This document shows positions 7,102 through 14,320 of a stretch of 16,947 nt of DNA, in pieces (the first letter of the stretch is position 1; each line of letters starts with the position of its first letter). The stretch comes from an uncultured Acidimicrobiaceae bacterium (GTDB lineage Bacteria > Actinomycetota > Acidimicrobiia > Acidimicrobiales > RAAP-2), in NCBI GenBank assembly GCA_937975915.1, contig CALJTY010000020.1, positions 1-16,947 on the forward strand, written 5' to 3'. The translations under genes and the position numbers were made by a program. The notes beneath the pieces are model-generated. The model made no database searches, had not been told where the DNA came from, and was given only the letters and a program-made list of their open reading frames with translations.

Positions 7102-7122
7102 GCCCACCCCTTAGTTAGTAGA

Positions 7123-7141
7123 TGAGACCAACTTGGTCTCA
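7123..7141. terminator. Short perfect hairpin after the Fe-S oxidoreductase gene
   Basis: This is a 19-base inverted repeat (9 complementary pairs around one central base; in RNA realistically 7-8 pairs) that begins 6 bases after the stop codon of the Fe-S oxidoreductase on the minus strand and ends about 20 bases before the amt copy 2 start. The following bases are only moderately T-rich, so this may be a leaky terminator or processing site. If it stops transcription fully, amt copy 2 would need its own promoter in a very short space. Confidence 0.5.
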
Positions 7142-7147
7142 CTTTTC

Positions 7148-9232
7148 TTACAACCCGAGTGACTTTTCGAAGACCTGAGAAATGTCCATAACAGAGACTT
7201 CATCGCCCTTGCCATTTGCCTTAACTGCGTCATCAATCATGATCATGCAGAACGGACAAGCGGTAGAAACAATGTCGGCACCGGTGTCTAGAGCTTCATT
7301 GGTGCGTTCCATGTTGACGCGCTTTCCAATGTTTTCTTCCATCCACATACGTGCTCCACCAGCACCACAGCAGAATCCCTTTTCGCGGCAACGTCCCATT
7401 TCAACTTGGCGAACACCAGGAATAGCGTCGAGCACGTTACGTGGCTCATCAAAGACACGGTTGTGTCGACCTAGGTAGCAAGGGTCGTGGTAGGTAACAG
7501 TTCCGGTGTACGCAACACCAGGCACCAGCTTGCCAATAGCAACCAGGTGGCTGAGTAGCTCTGCGTGGTGAATCATTTCGTAGTCACCGCCAAGACCTGG
7601 GTATTCATTCTTCATGGTGTTAAAGCAGTGAGGGCAGCTTGCCACGATCTTCTTGGCACCAACTTCGTTGAGTGTTGCGATGTTGGACTTGGCCATTTCT
7701 TGGAACAAGTACTCATTACCCATGCGACGCGCTGGGTCACCGGTGCACGATTCACGTGGACCAAGGATTCCGAACGTCACGCCAGCACGGTGCAGCATTC
7801 GTGCGGTTGAAACAATTTGCTTGCGTCCGCGCTCGTCGAGTGATCCGGCACATCCAACCCAGTAGAGGTATTCAATCTCTGCAGGAATTGGACCATCGAT
7901 GATTGGAACTTCGAAGTCGAGTTCAGCTAACCAATCGGTGCGCTTAGAAGCACCAAGACCCCACGGGTCGCCCTGGTTTTCCATGTTGCGAAGAAGTAGT
8001 CCGGCTTCTGTTGGGAAACGAGATTCCATGAGTACTTCGTAACGTCGCATGTCAATGATTGCGTCAACGTGTTCAATGTCAACTGGGCACTGTTCGACGC
8101 ACGAACCACATGTTGTGCACGACCAGAGAACGTCTGGGTCAATAGTTGTAGGAACGAGGGTTGCAACGTCTCCGCCACCTTCGCCAGAGAGAAGTCGGTC
8201 AGCTGAAGCGAACATGTTTTCGCGAAGTCCCATGATGAGGAGCTTCGGACTAAGCGGCTTGCCCGTTGTCCACGCTGGGCACACTGACTGACAACGACCA
8301 CACTCGGTGCACGTTGAGAAATCGAGCATCTGCTTCCAGGTGAAGTCCTCCATTTTTCCAACACCGAACACTGTGTCTTCGGTGACATTCTCCATGTCCA
8401 TGTCGGGGGTCTTGTCGAGTCCGCCGAGTCCGCGTGGGCGACGTGAAACTCCAATGTTGATTGGAGCAAGGAAGATGTGCAAGTGCTTTGAGTACGAAAC
8501 AAACACCATGAATCCAGCAATAACTCCAACGTTTGCGAGGAGAAAAACAACTTCAATAACGCTGTTAACGCCGGCACCAAGTGGGGCTAACCAGTGCGCG
8601 AGGATCTGAGATGCGAACGCCCATGGAGATGCCATGAGCTGGTTCGACGCAACGTCTGTAGGACTGGCCATTCCTGCGCCTACGGTCCGTGGGAATGGGA
8701 AGTGTCCAGCATTAATTTGTCCAGCGCGGTACATCAACAATGTAGCGATCACTAGGAAAATAAGACCTAGGACGATCCAAGCCGCTCCGAGGTGGCTTCC
8801 ATAGAAACGTGATTCACGATCTTTTCGAGCCGGTGCGTTCTTAATTCGAATTATTGAAAACACCACAAGTGAGATCAGAACTGCGACCGAGAAGAAGTCT
8901 TCGGTGAATGCGAGCCAGTTGCTCTGTCCAATGAATGGAATGTGGAAGTCGCGATTGAACAGTCCACCGTAGGCTTCGATGATTGTTGTGAAGAGAACAG
9001 TGAAACCCCACATTGTGAAGAAGTGTGCAAGTCCAGGCACGGTCCACTTGAGCAGCTTCTTCTGTCCAGCAACTTCTACAACTTCTGCCTCAGTAACTTT
9101 GCGAAAGCCCTGCCAGCGACGTGGCGCTGGCTTACCACTTCGAATAAGTTTCGACAACCAGAAGAAGCGACGTCCCGCAACAGCGAAACAAAGTAGTGAG
9201 ACTCCGAGCCCGATAATGATTCTTGCTAACAC
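7148..9232 (-). CDS. Membrane-anchored Fe-S oxidoreductase, HdrE/HdrD-like fusion
   Basis: The product is 694 residues. The N-terminal third is a membrane domain with hydrophobic segments near 4-20, 67-85, 112-129, 148-167 and 223-247, like the heme-b membrane subunits of Hdr and nitrate reductases. Two ferredoxin-type 4Fe-4S motifs follow: C308-x2-C311-x2-C314-x3-C318 (then P) and C372-x2-C375-x2-C378-x3-C382 (then P). Then two CCG domains: C461 / ESC496TGDP / C533PHC536, and C585 / C621C622G / C659PFC662. The first CCG domain has the single-Cys ESCTGDP form. Actinobacteria encode such proteins widely (M. tuberculosis Rv0338c is of this type); the electron donor and acceptor are not known from sequence. 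The start is a GTG with AGAGGA 6 bases upstream. dcd lies 15 bases upstream in the same direction, so the two may be co-transcribed. Confidence 0.93.
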   Translation of the reverse strand: MLARIIIGLGVSLLCFAVAGRRFFWLSKLIRSGKPAPRRWQGFRKVTEAEVVEVAGQKKLLKWTVPGLAHFFTMWGFTVLFTTIIEAYGGLFNRDFHIPFIGQSNWLAFTEDFFSVAVLISLVVFSIIRIKNAPARKDRESRFYGSHLGAAWIVLGLIFLVIATLLMYRAGQINAGHFPFPRTVGAGMASPTDVASNQLMASPWAFASQILAHWLAPLGAGVNSVIEVVFLLANVGVIAGFMVFVSYSKHLHIFLAPINIGVSRRPRGLGGLDKTPDMDMENVTEDTVFGVGKMEDFTWKQMLDFSTCTECGRCQSVCPAWTTGKPLSPKLLIMGLRENMFASADRLLSGEGGGDVATLVPTTIDPDVLWSCTTCGSCVEQCPVDIEHVDAIIDMRRYEVLMESRFPTEAGLLLRNMENQGDPWGLGASKRTDWLAELDFEVPIIDGPIPAEIEYLYWVGCAGSLDERGRKQIVSTARMLHRAGVTFGILGPRESCTGDPARRMGNEYLFQEMAKSNIATLNEVGAKKIVASCPHCFNTMKNEYPGLGGDYEMIHHAELLSHLVAIGKLVPGVAYTGTVTYHDPCYLGRHNRVFDEPRNVLDAIPGVRQVEMGRCREKGFCCGAGGARMWMEENIGKRVNMERTNEALDTGADIVSTACPFCMIMIDDAVKANGKGDEVSVMDISQVFEKSLGL

Positions 9233-9247
9233 GCGATTTCCTCTTCT

Positions 9248-9817
9248 TTAGTTCTTTTTAAAATTCTCTGAGTAGCGACTGGCGGTTGGGCCACGTTGTC
9301 CCTTGTACTTCGATCCAAGGATTGACGAACCATACGGATTATCTGCAGGCGTTGTCATTTGGAAAAAACTAACTTGACCAATCTTCATTCCGGTATAAAG
9401 CGTGATTGGAAGGTTGGCAACATTCGAAAGTTCGAGTGTGATGTGGCCATCCCAGCCAGCATCGATAAAACCAGCTGTTGAGTGAATCACAAGTCCGAGA
9501 CGACCAAGCGAGCTCTTGCCGTCAAGTCGGCCAACAAGGTCGTCAGGCAACATGATCCGCTCAGTTGTAGATCCGAGAAGAAATTCACCCGGGTGAAGAA
9601 TCATTGGTGTGTCGAGTCCTACGTCAATGAGTTCAGTTAAATCTTCTTGGACTTCTTTGACGTCGATGACGCGCTGGGAGTGGTTGCGAAATACGCGGTA
9701 GTACTGGTCGATGTGCAGGTCTACTGAAGATGGTTGGATGCAGTCATCGCCCAGCGGATCAATGATGATTCGACCCGATGCCAAAGCTTCTTTGATTGAC
9801 CTGTCTGAGAGCACCAT
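9248..9817 (-). CDS. dcd: dCTP deaminase, probably bifunctional dCTP deaminase/dUTPase type
   Basis: The product is 189 residues, the normal length. It makes dUMP precursors by deaminating dCTP; the actinobacterial and archaeal bifunctional form goes on to hydrolyse dUTP to dUMP. Family blocks are clear: opening MVLSDRSIKEAL, DCIQPSSVDLHI, HPGEFLLGST (75-84), LVGRLDGKSSLGRLGL (94-109), HSTAGFIDAGWDGHITLELSN with the catalytic Glu129, and the C-terminal YGSSILGSKYKGQRGP that closes over the nucleotide. I use the ATG at 9817 because the homologous region begins there; the frame could extend 21 codons upstream to 9880, but that stretch has no family similarity. No good Shine-Dalgarno precedes the ATG, so a leaderless or weakly initiated mRNA is possible. 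The gene diverges from tRNA-Gly. Confidence 0.96.
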   Translation of the reverse strand: MVLSDRSIKEALASGRIIIDPLGDDCIQPSSVDLHIDQYYRVFRNHSQRVIDVKEVQEDLTELIDVGLDTPMILHPGEFLLGSTTERIMLPDDLVGRLDGKSSLGRLGLVIHSTAGFIDAGWDGHITLELSNVANLPITLYTGMKIGQVSFFQMTTPADNPYGSSILGSKYKGQRGPTASRYSENFKKN

Positions 9818-9906
9818 AACTATGGCAACGTTACTCTGAAGTAACCCACCTGGCCACAATCTGCCCTTAAAAATAGGCAATTGCTTGGAGATTACGATGG
9901 TGACAT

Positions 9907-9980
9907 GCGGGCGTAGTTCAGCGGCAGAACATCAGCTTCCCAAGCTGAGAACGCGAGTTCAATTCTCGTCGCCCGCTCCA
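9907..9980 (+). tRNA. tRNA-Gly (anticodon CCC), CCA encoded
   Basis: A full cloverleaf can be drawn. The acceptor GCGGGCG (9907-9913) pairs with CGCCCGC (9970-9976). The D-stem is GTTC/GAAC. The anticodon stem TCAGC/GCTGA encloses the loop TTCCCAA with anticodon CCC at 9939-9941. The T-arm is GCGAG-TTCAATT-CTCGT with one G-U pair. The discriminator base is T and the 3' CCA (9978-9980) is encoded. It reads the glycine codon GGG. Confidence 0.96.
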
Positions 9981-9986
9981 ATTCAT

Positions 9987-9992
9987 TAGATT
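9987..9992 (+). promoter_or_regulatory. -10 box for the leaderless EamA-type gene
   Basis: TAGATT fits TANNNT and ends 6 bases before the GTG at 9999, the distance expected when transcription starts at the initiation codon. There is no Shine-Dalgarno. The matching -35 region would fall within the 3' part of the tRNA gene. Confidence 0.45.
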
Positions 9993-9998
9993 CATCTT

Positions 9999-10835
9999 GT
10001 GAGCAACTCAGTCATCTTGTTAGTGCTCTTTGCAGGATTAGTCCACGCCGTGTGGAACGCCATTGCCAAAAACATCACTGACCAATTCGTCAGTTTCGGA
10101 CTTCTAAATGTTGGCGCAGCTGGCGCGAGCTGGGCACTCCTTCCTTTTATAGGACTTCCCAGAAGTGGGGCCTGGATCTATTTGCTCTGCTCAGTTTGTC
10201 TTCACTGCTCGTATGAACTTTTATTGATGGGTGCATTTCGAAGAGGAGATTTTTCGAAGTCGTATCCGATGGCTCGTGGTATCGCTCCTCTGCTGGTAGC
10301 TCTCGGGGGATTCTTTTTTGCCAATCAACATCAGAATGCACTCAGCCTCATAGGGATCTTTGTCATAGTCAGCGGTGTACTTTCTTTGGCTCTGATAAGT
10401 GGAGCAAAAGTAAATGCGAGTTCTGCAACTGTTTGGGCACTCGCGACAGGAGTTGGCATTGCGGCCTACACGGTCGTAGATGGCCTGGGAGTGAGAGCTG
10501 CACAAAGCTCGATTAGATATGGCGTAACACTTTTTGTTTTACAAGCAACGCTTTGGCTCGTTGTTACGTTCACTCGAAGAGGCGTTACGTGGTGGCCTTG
10601 CGCAAAAACAGCGCGTCTCGGCATCGCAGCTGGTGCTGGTTCAATTGCTGGGTATCTGCTTATTCTTTGGGCGCAGTTCCATGCCTCATTCGCTTTGGTG
10701 AGTGCACTTCGTGAAACTGGTGTCCTATGGGCAGCGGTCATCGGTACGCTCTACTTCAAAGAGGGTTCGCTTCGAAAGACAGTTGGCCCAGCAATCGTCA
10801 TTGTCATTGGTGTTTCTCTACTTGCACTTGGTTAG
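9999..10835 (+). CDS. EamA-type (drug/metabolite transporter superfamily) membrane protein
   Basis: The product is 278 residues, almost all hydrophobic, with about nine to ten membrane-spanning stretches in two halves, as in EamA transporters. Two wordings are characteristic: VHAVWNAIAKN in the first helix and KSYPMARGIAPLLVALGG in the first repeat; the second half has SALRETGVLWAAVIGTLYFKE. Family members export amino acids, nucleobases, metabolites or drugs; the substrate is not predictable here. The GTG start lies only 18 bases after the tRNA-Gly CCA, with no Shine-Dalgarno but a -10-like TAGATT six bases upstream, so I infer a leaderless mRNA. The next gene begins 34 bases after its stop in the same direction. 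Confidence 0.88.
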   Translation: MSNSVILLVLFAGLVHAVWNAIAKNITDQFVSFGLLNVGAAGASWALLPFIGLPRSGAWIYLLCSVCLHCSYELLLMGAFRRGDFSKSYPMARGIAPLLVALGGFFFANQHQNALSLIGIFVIVSGVLSLALISGAKVNASSATVWALATGVGIAAYTVVDGLGVRAAQSSIRYGVTLFVLQATLWLVVTFTRRGVTWWPCAKTARLGIAAGAGSIAGYLLILWAQFHASFALVSALRETGVLWAAVIGTLYFKEGSLRKTVGPAIVIVIGVSLLALG

Positions 10836-10855
10836 TACTGCGCTGTGGTTAGACC

Positions 10856-10861
10856 TACGCT
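10856..10861 (+). promoter_or_regulatory. -10-like box before the small membrane-protein gene
   Basis: TACGCT fits TANNNT, and the GTG at 10870 follows 8 bases later with no Shine-Dalgarno. The same TACGCT hexamer occurs before the MFS gene at 15774. Weak as a prediction on its own. Confidence 0.35.
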
Positions 10862-10869
10862 GAGTTGTA

Positions 10870-11457
10870 GTGAACTACCTCTTTCTTTTGCTAATCATCT
10901 TCGGGATAAACCTGTTGCCAGCCTTTGGGCCCCCCACGTGGTTGGCGCTCGTCATTGCGCAGTGGCGTTGGCATTTGAATCCCGTTGCGGTGGTGCTACT
11001 GGGAGTGATTGGTGCGGTAGCGGGACGTGGTCTTCTGGCTGTTGCCTTCGGGCGTTTGAGAGACTTCTTTCCAAAGCGCTATGTAAATAACCTCAACCGG
11101 GCACATAAAAAAATTGATGAGCACCCGACTGGTGAGTTTGCTTGGTACATAGTTTTTCTATTTACCCCAGTTCCCTCTGCTCAGCTTTTTTGTGCAGTTG
11201 GGTTACTCGAAATGCCTCTCACAAAAATTCTCATCACCTTCGCGGTGGGCAGACTTATTTCATACGCGATCTATGACGCGACGGCTTCAGCGATTGGTCA
11301 TGAGTTTCACAGCCTTTGGAGCAAGTACTGGGGAAACCCGTTCGCAATCGCGCTGCAGATCTCATTCTTGGTGGGCCTGAGTGTTTTGCCGCTCATTTCT
11401 TGGAAAGACAAGGATTCGACAGCTGAAAAGCCTTCTGTTGACGGGGAACCCGCTTAG
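10870..11457 (+). CDS. Small integral membrane protein, possibly VTT/DedA-like
   Basis: The product is 195 residues. Hydrophobic stretches lie near 2-28, 38-60, about 92-108, 117-134 and 155-175. FGPPTWLALV early on and the GAVAGRGLLAVAFGR segment are reminiscent of VTT-domain (DedA/SNARE-associated) proteins, which have a GxxxGxxxxYxxGr-like element, but the match is loose. The C-terminus is short, charged and probably cytoplasmic (SWKDKDSTAEKPSVDGEPA). The GTG start at 10870 has no Shine-Dalgarno; a TACGCT -10-like box is 8 bases upstream. It is followed 56 bases later by furA, across a region that holds the furA promoter. I do not recognise a specific function. Confidence 0.7.
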   Translation: MNYLFLLLIIFGINLLPAFGPPTWLALVIAQWRWHLNPVAVVLLGVIGAVAGRGLLAVAFGRLRDFFPKRYVNNLNRAHKKIDEHPTGEFAWYIVFLFTPVPSAQLFCAVGLLEMPLTKILITFAVGRLISYAIYDATASAIGHEFHSLWSKYWGNPFAIALQISFLVGLSVLPLISWKDKDSTAEKPSVDGEPA

Positions 11458-11471
11458 TTTCTGTACTAAGT

Positions 11472-11506
11472 CCAGTACTGGACAATGTCCAAATAATTGC
11501 TATAGT
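11472..11506 (+). promoter_or_regulatory. furA promoter with overlapping palindromes (candidate FurA operator)
   Basis: A -35 TGGACA (11479-11484), a 16-base spacer and a -10 TATAGT (11501-11506) precede the furA GTG (11514) by 7 bases, so the mRNA should be leaderless. TGGACA-A-TGTCCA (11479-11491) is a perfect 6-1-6 palindrome that overlaps the -35 box, and CCAGTACTGG (11472-11481) is a second, adjoining palindrome. FurA-type regulators bind short inverted repeats in their own promoters, so autorepression is plausible. Confidence 0.65.
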
Positions 11507-11513
11507 TGCCCTC

Positions 11514-11936
11514 GTGACAATTGGCGCAAGTGACGTACTGAAAGAAAACGGAGTGCAGGCAACTGCGCAGCGCCTTGCAGTACTTCGCGCGGTGTCAGCA
11601 CAACCACACATCACAGCAGATGGCGTTGTCGCAATTGCCACTGATGAAATTGGAACAATTTCTCGTCAAGCTGTGTACGACACACTTGGTCTGCTTGCAG
11701 AAAAGGGAATCATTCGAAAGATTCAACCAGTTGGATCACCTGCTCTTTACGAAGACAGGATTAGTGACAATCATCACCATTTAATCTGTAGAAGTTGCGC
11801 AATGGTTGTTGACGTTGATTGTGCGGTAGGGCAAACACCATGTCTTACTGCAGCAGACTCCATGGGTTTTGAAATTGACGAAGCAGAGGTCGCCTACTGG
11901 GGCCTCTGTCCAAGTTGTCAAAAAAGTTCGAAGTAA
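11514..11936 (+). CDS. furA: Fur-family transcriptional regulator (FurA/CatR type)
   Basis: The product is 140 residues, normal for the family. It has an N-terminal winged-helix DNA-binding domain (about 1-80; recognition segment ISRQAVYDTLGLLAEKGIIRKI), then a dimerisation and metal-binding domain with DNHHHLICRSC (H87-H89, C92, C95) and a second Cys pair CPSC (C132, C135). The two CxxC pairs form the structural zinc site in this family, and the His cluster contributes to regulatory metal binding. Next to katG and in the same direction, it is most simply read as the peroxide-responsive repressor of itself and katG, as in mycobacteria and streptomycetes. A 29-base gap separates it from katG, so the two are probably co-transcribed from the promoter at 11479-11506. 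Confidence 0.94.
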   Translation: MTIGASDVLKENGVQATAQRLAVLRAVSAQPHITADGVVAIATDEIGTISRQAVYDTLGLLAEKGIIRKIQPVGSPALYEDRISDNHHHLICRSCAMVVDVDCAVGQTPCLTAADSMGFEIDEAEVAYWGLCPSCQKSSK

Positions 11937-11965
11937 CGCAGTACCGCAATCTATAAAGGAGAAAC

Positions 11966-14146
11966 ATGACAGAAGAAAACAAGTGTCCAGTTGTTGGAGG
12001 CGCAAGCACTCGAGTGACCGGCAATCAGAACAACGCGCAGTGGTGGCCTAATCAGCTCAACATCAAGTTGTTGCACCAGGCAAATCCTGCAGCGAGTCCA
12101 ATGGACAAGAACTTCAATTACGCGAAAGAATTCGCGAAGCTCGATCTTGATGTCTTAAAGAAGGACATCGAGAAGTTGATGACCAACTCACAAGAGTGGT
12201 GGCCAGCCGACTGGGGACACTACGGTCCTTTCTTCATTCGCATGGCGTGGCACAGTGCTGGAACGTATCGAATCAGTGATGGTCGTGGAGGCGCTGGATC
12301 AGGTGCGCAACGTTTCGCACCACTCAACAGCTGGCCGGACAACGGAAACCTCGACAAGGCTCGCCGTCTTCTCTGGGAAATCAAGAAGAAGTATGGTCAG
12401 AAGATTTCATGGGCTGACCTCATGATCTTTGCTGGTAACTGTGCACTTGACTCAATGGGCTTTAAGACCTTTGGTTTCGCTGGTGGACGTGTTGACATTT
12501 GGGAACCGGAAGACGACATCTACTGGGGACCTGAAGACACCTGGCTCGACGACAAGCGTTACAGCGGTGAGCGCGACCTAGAGAATCCACTTGGTGCGGT
12601 TCAGATGGGACTTATTTACGTAAACCCAGAAGGTCCAAACGGAAACCCCGACCCACTTAAGGCCGCGGTTGACATTCGTGAAACGTTTGCACGCATGGCG
12701 ATGAACGACGAAGAAACTGTCGCTCTTATTGCTGGTGGTCACACCTTTGGAAAGACTCACGGTGCCGGTGACCCAGGTAAGTACGTTGGACCAGAACCAG
12801 AAGCTGCGCCAATTGAAGCACAGGGCCTTGGTTGGATTAACACAATGGGAACTGGAAACGCTGGTGACACCATCACAAGTGGACTCGAAGGTATCTGGAC
12901 AACCAAGCCAACACAGTGGAGCAACGACTACTTCAATCACCTCTTTATGTACGAGTGGGAACTCTTCAAGAGCCCTGCTGGCGCACAACAGTGGCGACCA
13001 AAGGGTGGTGCTGGATCGACAACAGTTCCAGACGCACACGACAAGAACAAGACTCACGCGCCAACAATGTTGACAACTGACCTTGCTCTCATTGTTGACC
13101 CTGCGTACAAGAAGATCTCAAAGCGCTTCCAAGAGAATCCAAAAGATTTCGCAGATGCATTTGCTCGTGCGTGGTTCAAGTTGACACACCGTGACATGGG
13201 TCCATACGTACGAGGACTTGGTTCATATGTTCCAAAGAAGCCTCAGCTCTGGCAGGATCCAATTCCAGTAGTTGACTTCAAGCTTCCAACCGACAAGGAC
13301 ATCGTTGCGCTTAAGAAGAAAATTGCGAACTCTGGCCTCAGAGTTTCACAACTTGTTTCAACAGCGTGGGCATCTGCTGCAACGTTCCGTGGCACCGACA
13401 AGCGCGGTGGAGCGAACGGTGCGCGCATTGCACTAAGCCCACAAAACGCATGGGACGTTAACAACCCTGCGCAGTTGAAGAAAGTTCTTAAAGAACTCGA
13501 ATCAATTCGCAAGGGCTTTAACACCAAGACCAAGAAGATTTCACTTGCTGACATCATCGTGCTCGGTGGTTGCGTTGGAATCGAAATGGCGGCAAAGAAC
13601 GCTGGACGCAAAGTCACCGTTCCATTCACTCCGGGTCGTAATGACGCAACGCAGAAGGACACCGATGTTGCATCGTTCGCAGTACTTGAGCCAACGTACG
13701 ACGGTTTCCGTAACTATGTAGCTAAGGGACAACGTCGTAGTGAAGAAGACCTTCTTCTTGACCGCGCACACCTCCTTACACTCAGCGCTCCAGAGATGAC
13801 AGCACTTGTAGGTGGACTACGAGTACTTGGAACAAATGTTGACGGCTCGAGTCACGGAGTATTCACCAAGAACCCAGGTGCTCTTAGCAACGACTTCTTT
13901 GTGAACCTGCTCGACCTTGATACTGAGTGGAAGCCAGCGAAGGACGGATCACTTGTTGGAACTGACCGAAAGTCAGGCAAGACAAAGTGGACAGCCACGC
14001 GAGCTGACCTCATCTTTGGTTCAAACTCACAACTACGAGCAATCGCAGAAGTGTACGCAACCAACGACGCAAAGAAGAAGTTCGAGAAGGACTTCGTTGC
14101 AGCGTGGGTCAAGGTAATGAACCTCGACCGTTTTGATCTTGCGTAA
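11966..14146 (+). CDS. katG: Catalase-peroxidase
   Basis: The product is 726 residues, the usual length for the two-domain heme enzyme that breaks down hydrogen peroxide by catalase and peroxidase routes. The distal heme pocket is R92-M-A-W95-H96. The proximal heme ligand is H259 in GGHTFGKTHG. The Met-Tyr-Trp crosslink that gives catalase activity is available: W95, Y218 (GLIYVNPEGPNG) and M244 (FARMAMNDEE). The C-terminal domain lacks the heme ligands, as in all KatG proteins. The ATG is preceded by an excellent Shine-Dalgarno AAAGGAG at 6 bases. There is no signal peptide, so it is cytoplasmic. Located just after furA and closed by a strong terminator, it is probably induced by peroxide or metal limitation through FurA. 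Confidence 0.98.
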   Translation: MTEENKCPVVGGASTRVTGNQNNAQWWPNQLNIKLLHQANPAASPMDKNFNYAKEFAKLDLDVLKKDIEKLMTNSQEWWPADWGHYGPFFIRMAWHSAGTYRISDGRGGAGSGAQRFAPLNSWPDNGNLDKARRLLWEIKKKYGQKISWADLMIFAGNCALDSMGFKTFGFAGGRVDIWEPEDDIYWGPEDTWLDDKRYSGERDLENPLGAVQMGLIYVNPEGPNGNPDPLKAAVDIRETFARMAMNDEETVALIAGGHTFGKTHGAGDPGKYVGPEPEAAPIEAQGLGWINTMGTGNAGDTITSGLEGIWTTKPTQWSNDYFNHLFMYEWELFKSPAGAQQWRPKGGAGSTTVPDAHDKNKTHAPTMLTTDLALIVDPAYKKISKRFQENPKDFADAFARAWFKLTHRDMGPYVRGLGSYVPKKPQLWQDPIPVVDFKLPTDKDIVALKKKIANSGLRVSQLVSTAWASAATFRGTDKRGGANGARIALSPQNAWDVNNPAQLKKVLKELESIRKGFNTKTKKISLADIIVLGGCVGIEMAAKNAGRKVTVPFTPGRNDATQKDTDVASFAVLEPTYDGFRNYVAKGQRRSEEDLLLDRAHLLTLSAPEMTALVGGLRVLGTNVDGSSHGVFTKNPGALSNDFFVNLLDLDTEWKPAKDGSLVGTDRKSGKTKWTATRADLIFGSNSQLRAIAEVYATNDAKKKFEKDFVAAWVKVMNLDRFDLA

Positions 14147-14164
14147 ATAAGTAACGATTCAGTT

Positions 14165-14195
14165 CAAATCCCCGGCTCGCTGAGCCGGGGATTTG
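14165..14195. terminator. Rho-independent terminator after katG
   Basis: A 14-bp perfect stem (14165-14178 with 14182-14195) has a 3-base loop and a G+C-rich core, followed by TTCTTTAAAA. It begins 18 bases after the katG stop. The A-rich bases on the left give it partial symmetry, but only the katG direction needs it. Between here and the next gene (14196-14320) there is a possible promoter with TATACT near 14284; nothing else stands out. Confidence 0.88.
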
Positions 14196-14320
14196 TTCTT
14201 TAAAACCTCAAAGAGAATTAAGAAGTTGCTAAAGCACAAGATTCACAAGCGATTCGCACTCAGCGGCTACCTCGTACCTATTTATACTGAAGATTGCTCG
14301 TAGTTTTAGAAAGTAGATGC

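Noticed and set aside
7927..8580. 217-residue open frame on the minus strand
   Set aside because: It lies entirely inside the Fe-S oxidoreductase gene in another frame; its composition (rich in Ser, Thr, Arg) is that of an out-of-frame shadow.
9818..9880. 21-codon extension of dcd
   Set aside because: The extension has no resemblance to the family, whose members begin at MxLSDRxI, exactly at 9817.
12578..13057. 159-residue antisense frame within katG
   Set aside because: It overlaps a highly conserved katG region; it shows no family features or initiation signal of its own.
14294..14320. TTG start nine codons before the secreted repeat protein
   Set aside because: The resulting N-terminus would place acidic and polar residues before a clean signal peptide that begins at the ATG at 14321.
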